Assembly (NCBI GenBank): GCA_963740675.1
Contig: CAVUFS010000007.1
Coordinates: 186,001 to 250,000 of the forward strand
From: CAIKMD01 sp963740675
GTDB taxonomy: Bacteria > Pseudomonadota > Alphaproteobacteria > ATCC43930 > CGMCC-115725
Direction: 5' to 3'
Length of the DNA stretch: 64,000 nt
This document shows positions 1 through 7,226 of this stretch, one piece after another; the stretch's first letter is position 1, and every line of letters starts with the position of its first letter. The notes beneath the pieces are model-generated. The model did no database searches. It was not told where the DNA came from and saw only the letters and a program-made list of their open reading frames with translations. Position numbers and translations under genes: made by a program.

Positions 1-1485
1 CGCCGGAACGTTGATCTCGACATGGCCTTCCGCTTTGCCGCCATGTCCATCCTCGACGAGATAGCGCACGCCGCCGACATCGCCGACGGTCCCGGGATGC
101 GGAAAATAGACGAGCGCCGCAAGGTCCTGGGGGCGAAGGCGGTCGCCTTTCTTCACCATGCTCGAGCCGTTACGCACAAAGCCTCGATTGGGCACGGCGG
201 TGATCGTTACGGTCAGCGGATCGTTGTCGGGATCGGTCGGCGGAACGATGGCGAGCGAGCCGGCGAAGATCTGTGCAACGCGCTCCGGCTCGACAACGGG
301 AGGACGGTTCGACGGGGTGACGACAATCGGAACGCTACCAGTCACATTGCCGCCGCGCCCGTCATCGATCAGAAAGTCGAAGCTCCCGACTGAGCCGTGT
401 GTTGCACCATCGGGCTTGTAGGTCGCGGTCATAAACCTATCGAGCGTCACGACATCATTCGCCGCAACCTGCTTGCCTTCGATGCGGACCTGTCCCGCTT
501 GCGGTAGGCCCGTGATCCGTACGGTCAAGGAGTCGCCATCAGGGTCGGTGGGACGCGGCACGCCGAGCGACGTCGGCCCGGCTGCACCGCTCACCTCGAG
601 CCTGGCGATCGCCCCGATCGTCGGCGGCCGGTCGGACGGGCGTGGGTAGAAATAGAAGGGCTCAGCGCCGAGCGAGCTGAACACATAGGGCTCCTGGCGA
701 TTATTGGTCGCCTTCAGCACCGTGTCGCGCACGCTGCGGAAAAACAGGCTGAGCTCAACACCGGGGATCTGGAAATGAGCGAGCAGCGCACGGGTGAACG
801 GGCTGTCACTGCCGCCACCGTCCTCGGCGATCTCGTCGGCGCGAGTCGACATCGCCACGACTGTGTTGCGCGGCACGCGATCAATTCGCGCCAGGCCCTT
901 TTGCACATTCGAAGCGCGTTTGACGATCTCGTCGTCTCGTGACATGCGTTCGACGAACGGATTGGTACGACAAGCATCGAGCAGCAGGATGCCGACTTTC
1001 TTTGCTCGCGAGACCTCGCCGAGGAAGAGATCGAGCGAGAGGGCCTCATAGACGAGGTCGTGTTCTCGCTCCAATTTCGCATCGGTCGGAATCAGGAAAT
1101 TCTCATGATCAATCTGCACACCGTGGCCGGCGTAGAAGATGAGCGCCGCATCTGCGTCCTGAGCGCGATTCCCAAAGGCGCGCAGGGCTTGCGTCAGCGT
1201 GCGGTAGTCCGAATCGTAGACCTCATCGACCTGGAAATTGAGATGGCGCAACGCCTCGGCGATGTGCCGCGCATCATTCGACGCATTCTGCAGCGAAGGC
1301 GCGTTTTGATATTTGCTGATACCGATGACGAGCGCGATCCGCTTACCATTGGTGGCGATGCTTTGCGCCGACGACGCATAAGCGAAGCCAACAAGCAGCC
1401 AAAGTAATGTCGTTCCGAAGCACAACCATCCAACCAGCCCGCACCGGCGCCGCGTAACTGCCTTCGTCGGATTGTCGCTTCTCAT
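1..1485 (-). CDS. Caspase-like (peptidase C14) protein with Ig/cadherin-like repeats, partial
   Basis: The frame is open from an ATG at 1485 to the left window edge, so the C-terminus is missing; 495 codons are visible. A hydrophobic N-terminal segment (about residues 16-38) looks like a signal peptide or anchor. The caspase fold begins near residue 46 (KRIALVIGISKYQ). The catalytic pair is present: His121 in FYAGHG and Cys172 in LLLDACR. After about residue 270 come at least two repeats with the pattern PxxxDPDGDxLTVxIT, like bacterial cadherin/Ig-type tandem domains. The ATG overlaps the stop of the upstream lipoprotein gene (TAATG), so translation is probably coupled. Caspase family membership is clear from the dyad. 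The role, such as envelope proteolysis or signalling, is inference. Confidence 0.85.
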   Translation of the reverse strand, partial: MRSDNPTKAVTRRRCGLVGWLCFGTTLLWLLVGFAYASSAQSIATNGKRIALVIGISKYQNAPSLQNASNDARHIAEALRHLNFQVDEVYDSDYRTLTQALRAFGNRAQDADAALIFYAGHGVQIDHENFLIPTDAKLEREHDLVYEALSLDLFLGEVSRAKKVGILLLDACRTNPFVERMSRDDEIVKRASNVQKGLARIDRVPRNTVVAMSTRADEIAEDGGGSDSPFTRALLAHFQIPGVELSLFFRSVRDTVLKATNNRQEPYVFSSLGAEPFYFYPRPSDRPPTIGAIARLEVSGAAGPTSLGVPRPTDPDGDSLTVRITGLPQAGQVRIEGKQVAANDVVTLDRFMTATYKPDGATHGSVGSFDFLIDDGRGGNVTGSVPIVVTPSNRPPVVEPERVAQIFAGSLAIVPPTDPDNDPLTVTITAVPNRGFVRNGSSMVKKGDRLRPQDLAALVYFPHPGTVGDVGGVRYLVEDGHGGKAEGHVEINVPA

Positions 1486-3113
1486 TACATCACCTCGATC
1501 GACAGCCATTTCTCGGTCATCGGACCCCTGCCAAGCTGGTGGAAGGCGCTGATAATGTCTTGGAGACCGGTCACCGGCAGAGGCGCCAAATCCTCGCCCT
1601 TTAGCTTGTCGGGCAGCTTCACCCCCAACTCGTCATTGGAAACAACGCACGCAACTGCCTCTTTCGCAGGGCCTTTATCAAAGCGGATATCAAAAGCGTG
1701 ACCGCTACCGGACGGAATCTGCACCGGGGTTGCGCCATGCACCAAGGCATTGGGTTGAAACCGGTTAGGAAAGATGCGCGCAACCGTTCCTTCCGCGTCC
1801 TGATAGTAGCAATAGAGGAATGCGTCCCGCGTCGCGGTCGCTTGGACGGCGAGCGTCTCATGAACATGGTAGGTCGGGTGATCGCCGCGGCTCGTGGTGA
1901 GTCGCAAATCCGGCGCAACGACGGGTACTGGAGCGGTCGTCGCGGGCGCTGCCAACGTTGTTGCCGGTGTGGCCGCTGGCGCCGTTGCGGTCGCTGTGGT
2001 CGCGCTTACCGCCGGCGCCGCGCTGCTGGCACCGGCGCCCGATGGCAGTACCACCTTCGCCACTTTCGCACCGGTGGTCTCGGACATGAGGCGATAGTAG
2101 AGATCGAAATCGACGCGACCATTGGGAACCAGGTCGTGCTCCGACTGATAGCGAGCGATCGCGTCCTGTAACGGCGCATCGACCGCACCGTCACCGTCGC
2201 CACCGGCAAGATAGCCGGCACGCATGAGATTGGATCGGGCAAAGCGAATCCGATCGGTTTGGCTCATCGCGTCGAACCACTGCCTGGCCTCGGTGCGATA
2301 GGTCGGACTTGCCTGGTCGATCTCGAGGCATTGCCAATAGGGAACGCGCGTGAGTTTGCCGAGGCTTTCGATAGCCGACAGCTCGATCAGATTGCGTACC
2401 GCTTGGTGAAAACCTTCGGAATGGTCGAATTGCACGTTGAGCGATAGTCCGACCTTGCCGATGATGCCGCCAACTTCGCCACTGTGACCGGTGCGAACGA
2501 CGGCAATCGAGTTGCTCGCCGACATGCCGGGCATGATCTGCCGTGTGACGAGTTGACCGATATTGAGATCGACCGACATGACCGAGATGATCTGGCCGCG
2601 TGAGGCGGCGAGATCGAGGCTCGGCGCCGAAATGCCGGCGCTGGCGTTCGAGCTCAGGACGTTGCTGTCGAGCTGCGTAATCGCGCCGCGAATGTAATAA
2701 TTCGGCGCAACAAACCCAGGCCGCAACCCGATGAGCTCCGACAGCATTTGCACGTCGATTTGGGTCGGATCGAAGTCGACGAAGCGGAAGGCATTGCTCC
2801 GCGCCGACATTTTCGCGATCGCGGTGATCAGCATTTCCTTGGTGCCGGCGGCAATCTGGCCGGTGGCGTCGGGAACGCCCGCACTGGTGATATAGATGTC
2901 TTTTTTTCCTTGGGCGAGGAAGAGATTATCCATGCAACGCAGCGGCTCATCGAAGCTGGTGATCGTGCGCACCGGCGCGGTCTGCGGTTGCGCCGCGAGT
3001 TGGGCCGTTTCGGGTGTCCCGGCGCATCCCGCCAAGGCAAGAAGTCCCAGCATAAGAAAGCATTTTATGCGCGCCGAAGAGCTTGCTTCGGGCTTCGTCT
3101 CAACCGCATACAT
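1485..3113 (-). CDS. Lipoprotein: CsgG-like N-domain, peptidoglycan-binding domain and DUF4384-like C-domain
   Basis: The open frame reaches 3182, but the ATG at 3113 has a good ribosome site (GGAG, 6-nt spacer) and gives a clean lipoprotein signal ending LALAGC at residue 30. After the lipobox come an N-terminal domain of about 230 residues resembling CsgG/HfaB-type secretion lipoproteins (GKKDIYITSAGVPD; ITAIAKMSARSNAFRFVDFD), a peptidoglycan-binding-type helix bundle (DAPLQDAIARYQSEHDL), an Ala/Pro/Thr-rich linker, and a C-terminal domain like DUF4384 (AFLYCYYQDAEGTVARIFPN). The gene overlaps the caspase-like gene by one base at TAATG, which points to a shared mRNA and linked function. It probably sits in the outer membrane facing the periplasm. 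The domain names rest on motif resemblance only. Confidence 0.75.
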   Translation of the reverse strand: MYAVETKPEASSSARIKCFLMLGLLALAGCAGTPETAQLAAQPQTAPVRTITSFDEPLRCMDNLFLAQGKKDIYITSAGVPDATGQIAAGTKEMLITAIAKMSARSNAFRFVDFDPTQIDVQMLSELIGLRPGFVAPNYYIRGAITQLDSNVLSSNASAGISAPSLDLAASRGQIISVMSVDLNIGQLVTRQIMPGMSASNSIAVVRTGHSGEVGGIIGKVGLSLNVQFDHSEGFHQAVRNLIELSAIESLGKLTRVPYWQCLEIDQASPTYRTEARQWFDAMSQTDRIRFARSNLMRAGYLAGGDGDGAVDAPLQDAIARYQSEHDLVPNGRVDFDLYYRLMSETTGAKVAKVVLPSGAGASSAAPAVSATTATATAPAATPATTLAAPATTAPVPVVAPDLRLTTSRGDHPTYHVHETLAVQATATRDAFLYCYYQDAEGTVARIFPNRFQPNALVHGATPVQIPSGSGHAFDIRFDKGPAKEAVACVVSNDELGVKLPDKLKGEDLAPLPVTGLQDIISAFHQLGRGPMTEKWLSIEVM

Positions 3114-3190
3114 TCGAAGCTCCGATCGCGACTTCTGTCGCCCAAAATTCACCAGCGGTGCGACAGTAGGCGAGGTAGTCATCTCACGTC

Positions 3191-3206
3191 TGTGACCCGT
3201 ATCACT
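3191..3206. promoter_or_regulatory. CRP/FNR-family binding-site candidate in a divergent promoter
   Basis: TGTGA-N6-TCACT lies between the lipoprotein gene (start 3113, minus) and the Crp/Fnr gene (start 3293, plus). It matches the CRP consensus TGTGA-N6-TCACA at nine of ten half-site bases. Its place suggests control of both divergent units and autoregulation of the regulator. Binding is inferred. Confidence 0.55.
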
Positions 3207-3292
3207 CGTAACGCGAGCCCCTGCTTGTATTGAATCCCGATCGAGAGATTTCAGCGCGCGGCCGAGGGGCCGCGCTCACCTTGAGGGAGGGA

Positions 3293-4000
3293 ATGATGGT
3301 GCGTATCGCGTTCGATAAGGAAACGGTGCTGTCGGAGCATTTTCTTTTGCGCCATCTGGGTCGTGATGAGCTGCGACGCCTCGCCGCGACAACGACTTTG
3401 TCAAATCATCCGGCCGGTGCCGTCATCTTCCTGAAGGGCGATCCCGGCAGCAGCATGATCGCTGTCGTGCGCGGTCGCGTTAAAATTTGCGCGCATTCGT
3501 CCGAGGGTAAGGAGCTGATCCTCAATATCATCGAGCGCGGCGGCTTGTTCGGCGAGATCGCATTGTTCGATGGCGAACCTCGCACCGCTGATGCGATCGC
3601 GCTCGAAGACACCGATCTCCTCTCGCTCGAGCGATCAAAATTTCAGCCATTTTTTAAAGAGAATCCCGATTTAGCGCTGCGCCTTCTGGCCGTCGTCTGC
3701 AAACGCTTCCGCGAGACGAGCGAGCATCTCGAAGACTCGCTCTTTCACGAAGCGCCCTCGCGGCTCGCACGCTGTCTCTTGCGCCTAAGCCGCGCTTTCG
3801 GAAAGAACGTCGATGGCGGCGTCTTGCTGGATATCAAGCTGTCGCAGCAGCAGATCGGAAACTACGTCGGCGTTTCGCGCGAGACGGTCAACAAGCAGCT
3901 TGGCGAGTGGCAGCGCGACGGGCTCATCGCGATCAACAGCAGCATCATTACTTTGCGTAACAAGGCCGCACTCGAGGATGTAGCGCTCGCCGAAGCATGA
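3293..4000 (+). CDS. Crp/Fnr family transcriptional regulator
   Basis: The protein has about 235 residues from the ATG at 3293, which follows a GGGAGG-type ribosome site; the frame opens upstream but without such a site. The N-terminal cyclic-nucleotide-binding fold shows GAVIFLKGDPGSSMIAVVRGRVKI and the phosphate-binding-cassette-like GGLFGEIALFDGEPRTADAIA. The C-terminal winged helix-turn-helix shows LSQQQIGNYVGVSRETVNKQLGEWQRDGLI, typical of the family. No N-terminal cysteine cluster is present, so an iron-sulfur FNR type is unlikely. The gene lies between two CRP-type palindromes (3191 and 4042) and probably controls the divergent lipoprotein/caspase unit and the downstream OmpA-like gene. 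The effector ligand cannot be told from the sequence. Confidence 0.93.
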   Translation: MMVRIAFDKETVLSEHFLLRHLGRDELRRLAATTTLSNHPAGAVIFLKGDPGSSMIAVVRGRVKICAHSSEGKELILNIIERGGLFGEIALFDGEPRTADAIALEDTDLLSLERSKFQPFFKENPDLALRLLAVVCKRFRETSEHLEDSLFHEAPSRLARCLLRLSRAFGKNVDGGVLLDIKLSQQQIGNYVGVSRETVNKQLGEWQRDGLIAINSSIITLRNKAALEDVALAEA

Positions 4001-4041
4001 TCCCGGCGCTGTCACCAGATCCCCGACAAAGCGGGCCTTCT

Positions 4042-4057
4042 TGTGACGCAGTTCACA
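4042..4057. promoter_or_regulatory. Perfect CRP-type palindrome upstream of the OmpA-like gene
   Basis: TGTGA-CGCAGT-TCACA matches the CRP half-site consensus exactly. It is about 55 bases upstream of the OmpA-like start at 4112 and just after the Crp/Fnr gene. Control by that regulator is the simplest reading but is inferred. Confidence 0.65.
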
Positions 4058-4111
4058 GAGCAGGAAGCGGGGGCGCTTTAACCTGATCGTACCGCCCCGA
4101 TGGAGGACATA

Positions 4112-4831
4112 ATGCGCCCCGCAACGTCGATCCTGCTCGCTGCTTTCGCTTTTGGCTTTTCTTTGACGGCACCGGCGTTCGCCCAGAACCAGGTCCAGGT
4201 CTTCGAAGAGCCGCCGCCGCTCGACGAGCTGCGCGCCATCCTCATCCCGGACCAAGGTCCGGGCTTATCACGCAAGATCGAGATCGCGCCACGCGACACC
4301 TCGATGGCGGCGCCCGCTCCGACAAGCACCGCGCCCGCTCTCGCCGCCGCTCCTGCCCCCACGCCGAAACCAACTCCCGTACAAGTGGCAAAATCCGGAA
4401 ATGCCGAGCCCGCCGCGACCACGGCGGCGGCCGCGCCGAAACATCCCAGCGTCAAGCCGGCCTCCATGCCCGTACCGGCGCCGCAAGGAGCCAACGCCGT
4501 GGCGTTCCATATCAATTTCGCATTTGGTTCCGACGCGCTGCCGTCGACTTACCGGCCACATCTCGATCGGATCGTCGAGCTGATGAAAGCGGAGCCAAGT
4601 CTCGCCCTGACTATCGAGGGGCACACCGATGCCTACGGCAGCGACGCCTACAACATTGAATTGTCCCGCCATCGCGCTGTCTCGGTGATGCGCTATCTCG
4701 TCGAACATGGCATCGGCAGCTCGAGGCTTGTTGCCGTCGGCAAGGGCAAGTCCTCTCCTCTGACAGCCAACCCGTTCGACCCTAGCAACCGGCGCGTCCA
4801 ATTCGTCAGCACCGGCCAGAGCGGCACATGA
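4112..4831 (+). CDS. OmpA-family outer-membrane/peptidoglycan-binding protein
   Basis: The start at 4112 has GGAGG five bases upstream and begins a classical signal peptide ending TAPAFA; an ATG at 4100 contains that ribosome site and is less likely. After cleavage comes a low-complexity Pro/Ala/Thr stretch (about residues 65-135), then a C-terminal OmpA domain: NFAFGSDALPSTYRPHLDRI, EGHTDAYGSDAYNIELSRHRAVSVMRYL and NRRVQFV. The Asp and Arg residues that contact diaminopimelate in this family (TDAYGS; the NRRV region) appear to be present. No N-terminal beta-barrel is seen, so it likely acts as a periplasmic peptidoglycan tether. A perfect CRP-type site lies upstream, and its stop overlaps the next start by ATGA. 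Confidence 0.88.
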   Translation: MRPATSILLAAFAFGFSLTAPAFAQNQVQVFEEPPPLDELRAILIPDQGPGLSRKIEIAPRDTSMAAPAPTSTAPALAAAPAPTPKPTPVQVAKSGNAEPAATTAAAAPKHPSVKPASMPVPAPQGANAVAFHINFAFGSDALPSTYRPHLDRIVELMKAEPSLALTIEGHTDAYGSDAYNIELSRHRAVSVMRYLVEHGIGSSRLVAVGKGKSSPLTANPFDPSNRRVQFVSTGQSGT

Positions 4832-5142
4832 GCGCCCCTGCAATCCGAACAGGAAGCCAGATTTTGGTCTTGGCTTTGCTGGCTCTCGCGAGCTCCGCGG
4901 CAACAGCCGAGGCCAAAGTCATCTGGAACGGCCATGGACACAACGGGACTCGCAACGCCGCGCCGCTCGACCGCGCAGAACTCTTGGCCTGGCGCCAGAA
5001 CTTCATCGTGCGATCGCCGGTCTACCCCTTCGTGCCGCCGCTGGCGACACCTTTTGGCCCATGGGCGCCATTCGTGCAGACGGGGTGGATGTGGTCCAAT
5101 TATCCGCTCGGCGGCTTCGTGCCATTTTGCGGTCGCTGGTGA
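4828..5142 (+). CDS. Small secreted protein, unknown function
   Basis: This 104-residue protein begins with an ATG overlapping the OmpA stop (ATGA), which supports translational coupling. The N-terminus (about residues 1-28) is a signal peptide ending near TAEAKV. The mature part is rich in aromatic residues, Pro and Gly (SPVYPFVPPLATPFGPWAPF; GWMWSNYPLGGFVPF) and ends CGRW. I do not recognise a family. The coupling suggests an envelope role together with the OmpA-like protein. Confidence 0.7.
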   Translation: MSAPAIRTGSQILVLALLALASSAATAEAKVIWNGHGHNGTRNAAPLDRAELLAWRQNFIVRSPVYPFVPPLATPFGPWAPFVQTGWMWSNYPLGGFVPFCGRW

Positions 5143-5170
5143 CCCTCTCATCGGAAAAACAGGTCGATAC

Positions 5171-5186
5171 TGTAACCTGCATCACA
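5171..5186. promoter_or_regulatory. CRP-type palindrome candidate
   Basis: TGTAA-CCTGCA-TCACA matches CRP half-sites at nine of ten bases. It is 53 bases upstream of the small ORF at 5240 and is the third such site in two kilobases. Function is inferred. Confidence 0.45.
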
Positions 5187-5239
5187 GTCGGGCGGGCAGC
5201 GGGTAATCTAGTCTTGAGGCGCATCCGATGGAGGAGCTC

Positions 5240-5584
5240 ATGCGCTGCATACCGACCTGCGCCGTGATGAATGCGATCGACCGCGAATGGGTTGCGGCAA
5301 GAGAACAGCTTGCAGCCTTTCTGGAAGAGGCCGGCCCCGCGCCCCACGATGAGGCACGGGCGGAGACGCCCGATAGCGCGCTGACCTATCTCTGCTCAAT
5401 CCCCTCCCGACAGGGCAATGGCGTCATTCGCTACGTCCACCTCTTTCAGCAGACGGGTCGCTTCATAACGAAGCCGGCTTATTTCCACGTTGCGGCCTCG
5501 CCGGGTTGGTGGCCCGAAGGTTGCCGATCCCTTCCGCCGCAGCGCCGGACGAGTGGGCGCGCCCCGTTGAGTCTCGTGTCATAG
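5240..5584 (+). CDS. Small hypothetical protein
   Basis: The ORF of about 114 residues starts at an ATG with GGAGG five bases upstream (a second ATG at 5228 lies before that site). There is no signal peptide or clear domain; the start is Cys-containing (MRCIPTC) and the N-terminal third looks helical. It ends in TAG at 5582, in the same frame as the downstream channel gene, whose own start codon cannot be found. It may therefore be an independent small gene under the CRP-type site, or the 5' part of a broken longer gene. The Pro/Arg-rich last 30 residues look non-native. Confidence 0.45.
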   Translation: MRCIPTCAVMNAIDREWVAAREQLAAFLEEAGPAPHDEARAETPDSALTYLCSIPSRQGNGVIRYVHLFQQTGRFITKPAYFHVAASPGWWPEGCRSLPPQRRTSGRAPLSLVS

Positions 5585-5683
5585 CCAAATTGCAACCGCC
5601 GGCACGCGCCTCTCGCGAAGAGGTTTCGTCCCACCGTCTGGAGTACCACTTTCTTCGCAACGTATCAGCCCCGTGAGACCGCC

Positions 5684-7132
5684 CTGACCGCGACGGGATT
5701 TCGACGTTTAGCACTACCCATCGCCGCCCTGGTCGCGGCGCTTCTCATCAATTCGCTTGCCGACCGTGAGCCATCCTCCCTTGGCCTTGGAGGCAACCAC
5801 CAACTTATCGGGATCCTCCGCGAGTTCTCGGCCGCGGCACTCTGGCTTGCGGGAGCATGGGCAGCGGCACGCCTCATCGATCTGCTGCTGCGCCGCGCCG
5901 CCATCGCGGGACCACGATCGGCACCTTACCCGCGCCTCCTCAGCGACCTGATCCACGCCGCTCTTTTCTTGCTGGCGGCAATCGGTATATCGACCTTCGT
6001 CTTCGATCAGACAGCGACGGGGCTCATCGCGACTTCGAGCGTGATGATCGCGGTCATTGGCTTCGCCCTCCGCTATGTCATCAGCGATGTCTTTTCCGGC
6101 ATTGCTCTCAGCTTCGATCGTCCCTACCGGATCGGCGACTGGATAGAGACAAGTCCCGGTACCGTCGGGAAGGTCGTCGAGATCACATGGCGAACGACGC
6201 GCCTTCTGACCCGCGACGGCATCGCGATCGTCGTGCCCAATGGCCTGCTCGCCACGGGCCAACTCGCGAATTACAGCGGTGCGGCGCCCTCCTTCCGCAG
6301 CGCGCTCCGCCTATCCCTCGCCCCCGACATTGCCGTGGCCCGTGCCAAACGTATCCTCCTGGCAGGGGCGCTCGCCTCGACGCGTACTTATCCCGATCTG
6401 CGTCCCGATGTGCTGCTGAGCGAGTGCTCCGACGCCGGCATCGTCTACATGATCCGCTTTTGGGTTCCGGATTACGGGCAGGAAAACATGTGCCGAGACG
6501 CGGTGATGGAAGGAGTGTTGCACGCACTTCGGCGCGCTGGTCTCACCCCCTCGGCATCACGGCGCGAGATCATTTCAAAAGAAGGCGATAGCGACCGTGC
6601 GCAAGGGCGCACACCGCCGGAGATGCTGTTGCTGGATTCCGAGCTTTTCGGTGCTTTCTCCACAGAGGAGCGCGTGTTACTCGCCGAACGCCTCGCCGAA
6701 CGTCGGTTCAGGGAGGGCGCGACGATCGTCCGTCAAGGCGAGCCGGCGAGCACGGTATTCTTTGTGCGCGAAGGCGCCCTTGAGGTTCGCAGCACCAATG
6801 CGCCTGGCAGCGAAATCTCGATTAATCGTCTAGGCGCGGGCGACCTGTTCGGCGAGATGTCGCTTCTGACGGGCGAGCCGCGCAGCGCCTCGGTCATCGC
6901 CCTGACCGATGTCGTGCTCTACGAACTCGATAAAGAGGATATCGCGCCCCTGCTCGCCCGTCGGCCCGAGCTCGGCGAAGCGCTGGCCGACCTGATGCTG
7001 GCACGTCAACGTTCAGGCCGCGCGCGCCTCGATGCGCAGGAAGGCGAGCAGGCGTTGGAGCTGCGCTCGACTTCAGCGCGTTTTCTTGGCCGGCTTAGGA
7101 AGTTTTTCAGCCTGTCTGACGTCGGCCATTGA
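5684..7132 (+). CDS. MscS-family mechanosensitive channel with C-terminal cyclic-nucleotide-binding domain
   Basis: Two or three membrane helices are encoded from about 5700 (LALPIAALVAALLI; AAALWLAGAWAAARLI; AALFLLAAIGISTFVF). The MscS pore helix and beta domain follow (VMIAVIGFALRYVISDVFSGIA; RPYRIGDWIE; VVPNGLLATGQLANYS). A C-terminal cNMP-binding domain covers about residues 320-445 (GEPASTVFFVREGALEV; LGAGDLFGEMSLLTGEPRSASV). The start is unresolved. The reading frame is open from 5585 and clearly coding from about 5700, but no ATG, GTG or TTG occurs in frame before TTG 5969, which would delete two helices. A CTG at 5684 is given as a placeholder. The pairing fits a ligand-gated osmotic channel downstream of a Crp-family gene. 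Confidence 0.85.
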   Translation: MTATGFRRLALPIAALVAALLINSLADREPSSLGLGGNHQLIGILREFSAAALWLAGAWAAARLIDLLLRRAAIAGPRSAPYPRLLSDLIHAALFLLAAIGISTFVFDQTATGLIATSSVMIAVIGFALRYVISDVFSGIALSFDRPYRIGDWIETSPGTVGKVVEITWRTTRLLTRDGIAIVVPNGLLATGQLANYSGAAPSFRSALRLSLAPDIAVARAKRILLAGALASTRTYPDLRPDVLLSECSDAGIVYMIRFWVPDYGQENMCRDAVMEGVLHALRRAGLTPSASRREIISKEGDSDRAQGRTPPEMLLLDSELFGAFSTEERVLLAERLAERRFREGATIVRQGEPASTVFFVREGALEVRSTNAPGSEISINRLGAGDLFGEMSLLTGEPRSASVIALTDVVLYELDKEDIAPLLARRPELGEALADLMLARQRSGRARLDAQEGEQALELRSTSARFLGRLRKFFSLSDVGH

Positions 7133-7226
7133 TCGACAAGAAAAAGGGCACCGCTAGCTAAGCCCAGCGAACGCCGAATGACCAATCGGTGTACTGTGCT
7201 GCGACGCTAGTCGCGACGGGTTGGGG

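Noticed and set aside
5822..5827. GAGTTC inside the channel gene as a possible eighth consensus error
   Set aside because: The reading frame continues sensibly on both sides (ILREFSAAALWL), so the sequence looks genuine.
7201..7214. GCGAC-GCTA-GTCGC hairpin between the convergent channel and glycosyltransferase genes as a terminator
   Set aside because: The stem is only five base pairs and no T-run follows, so the evidence is too weak.
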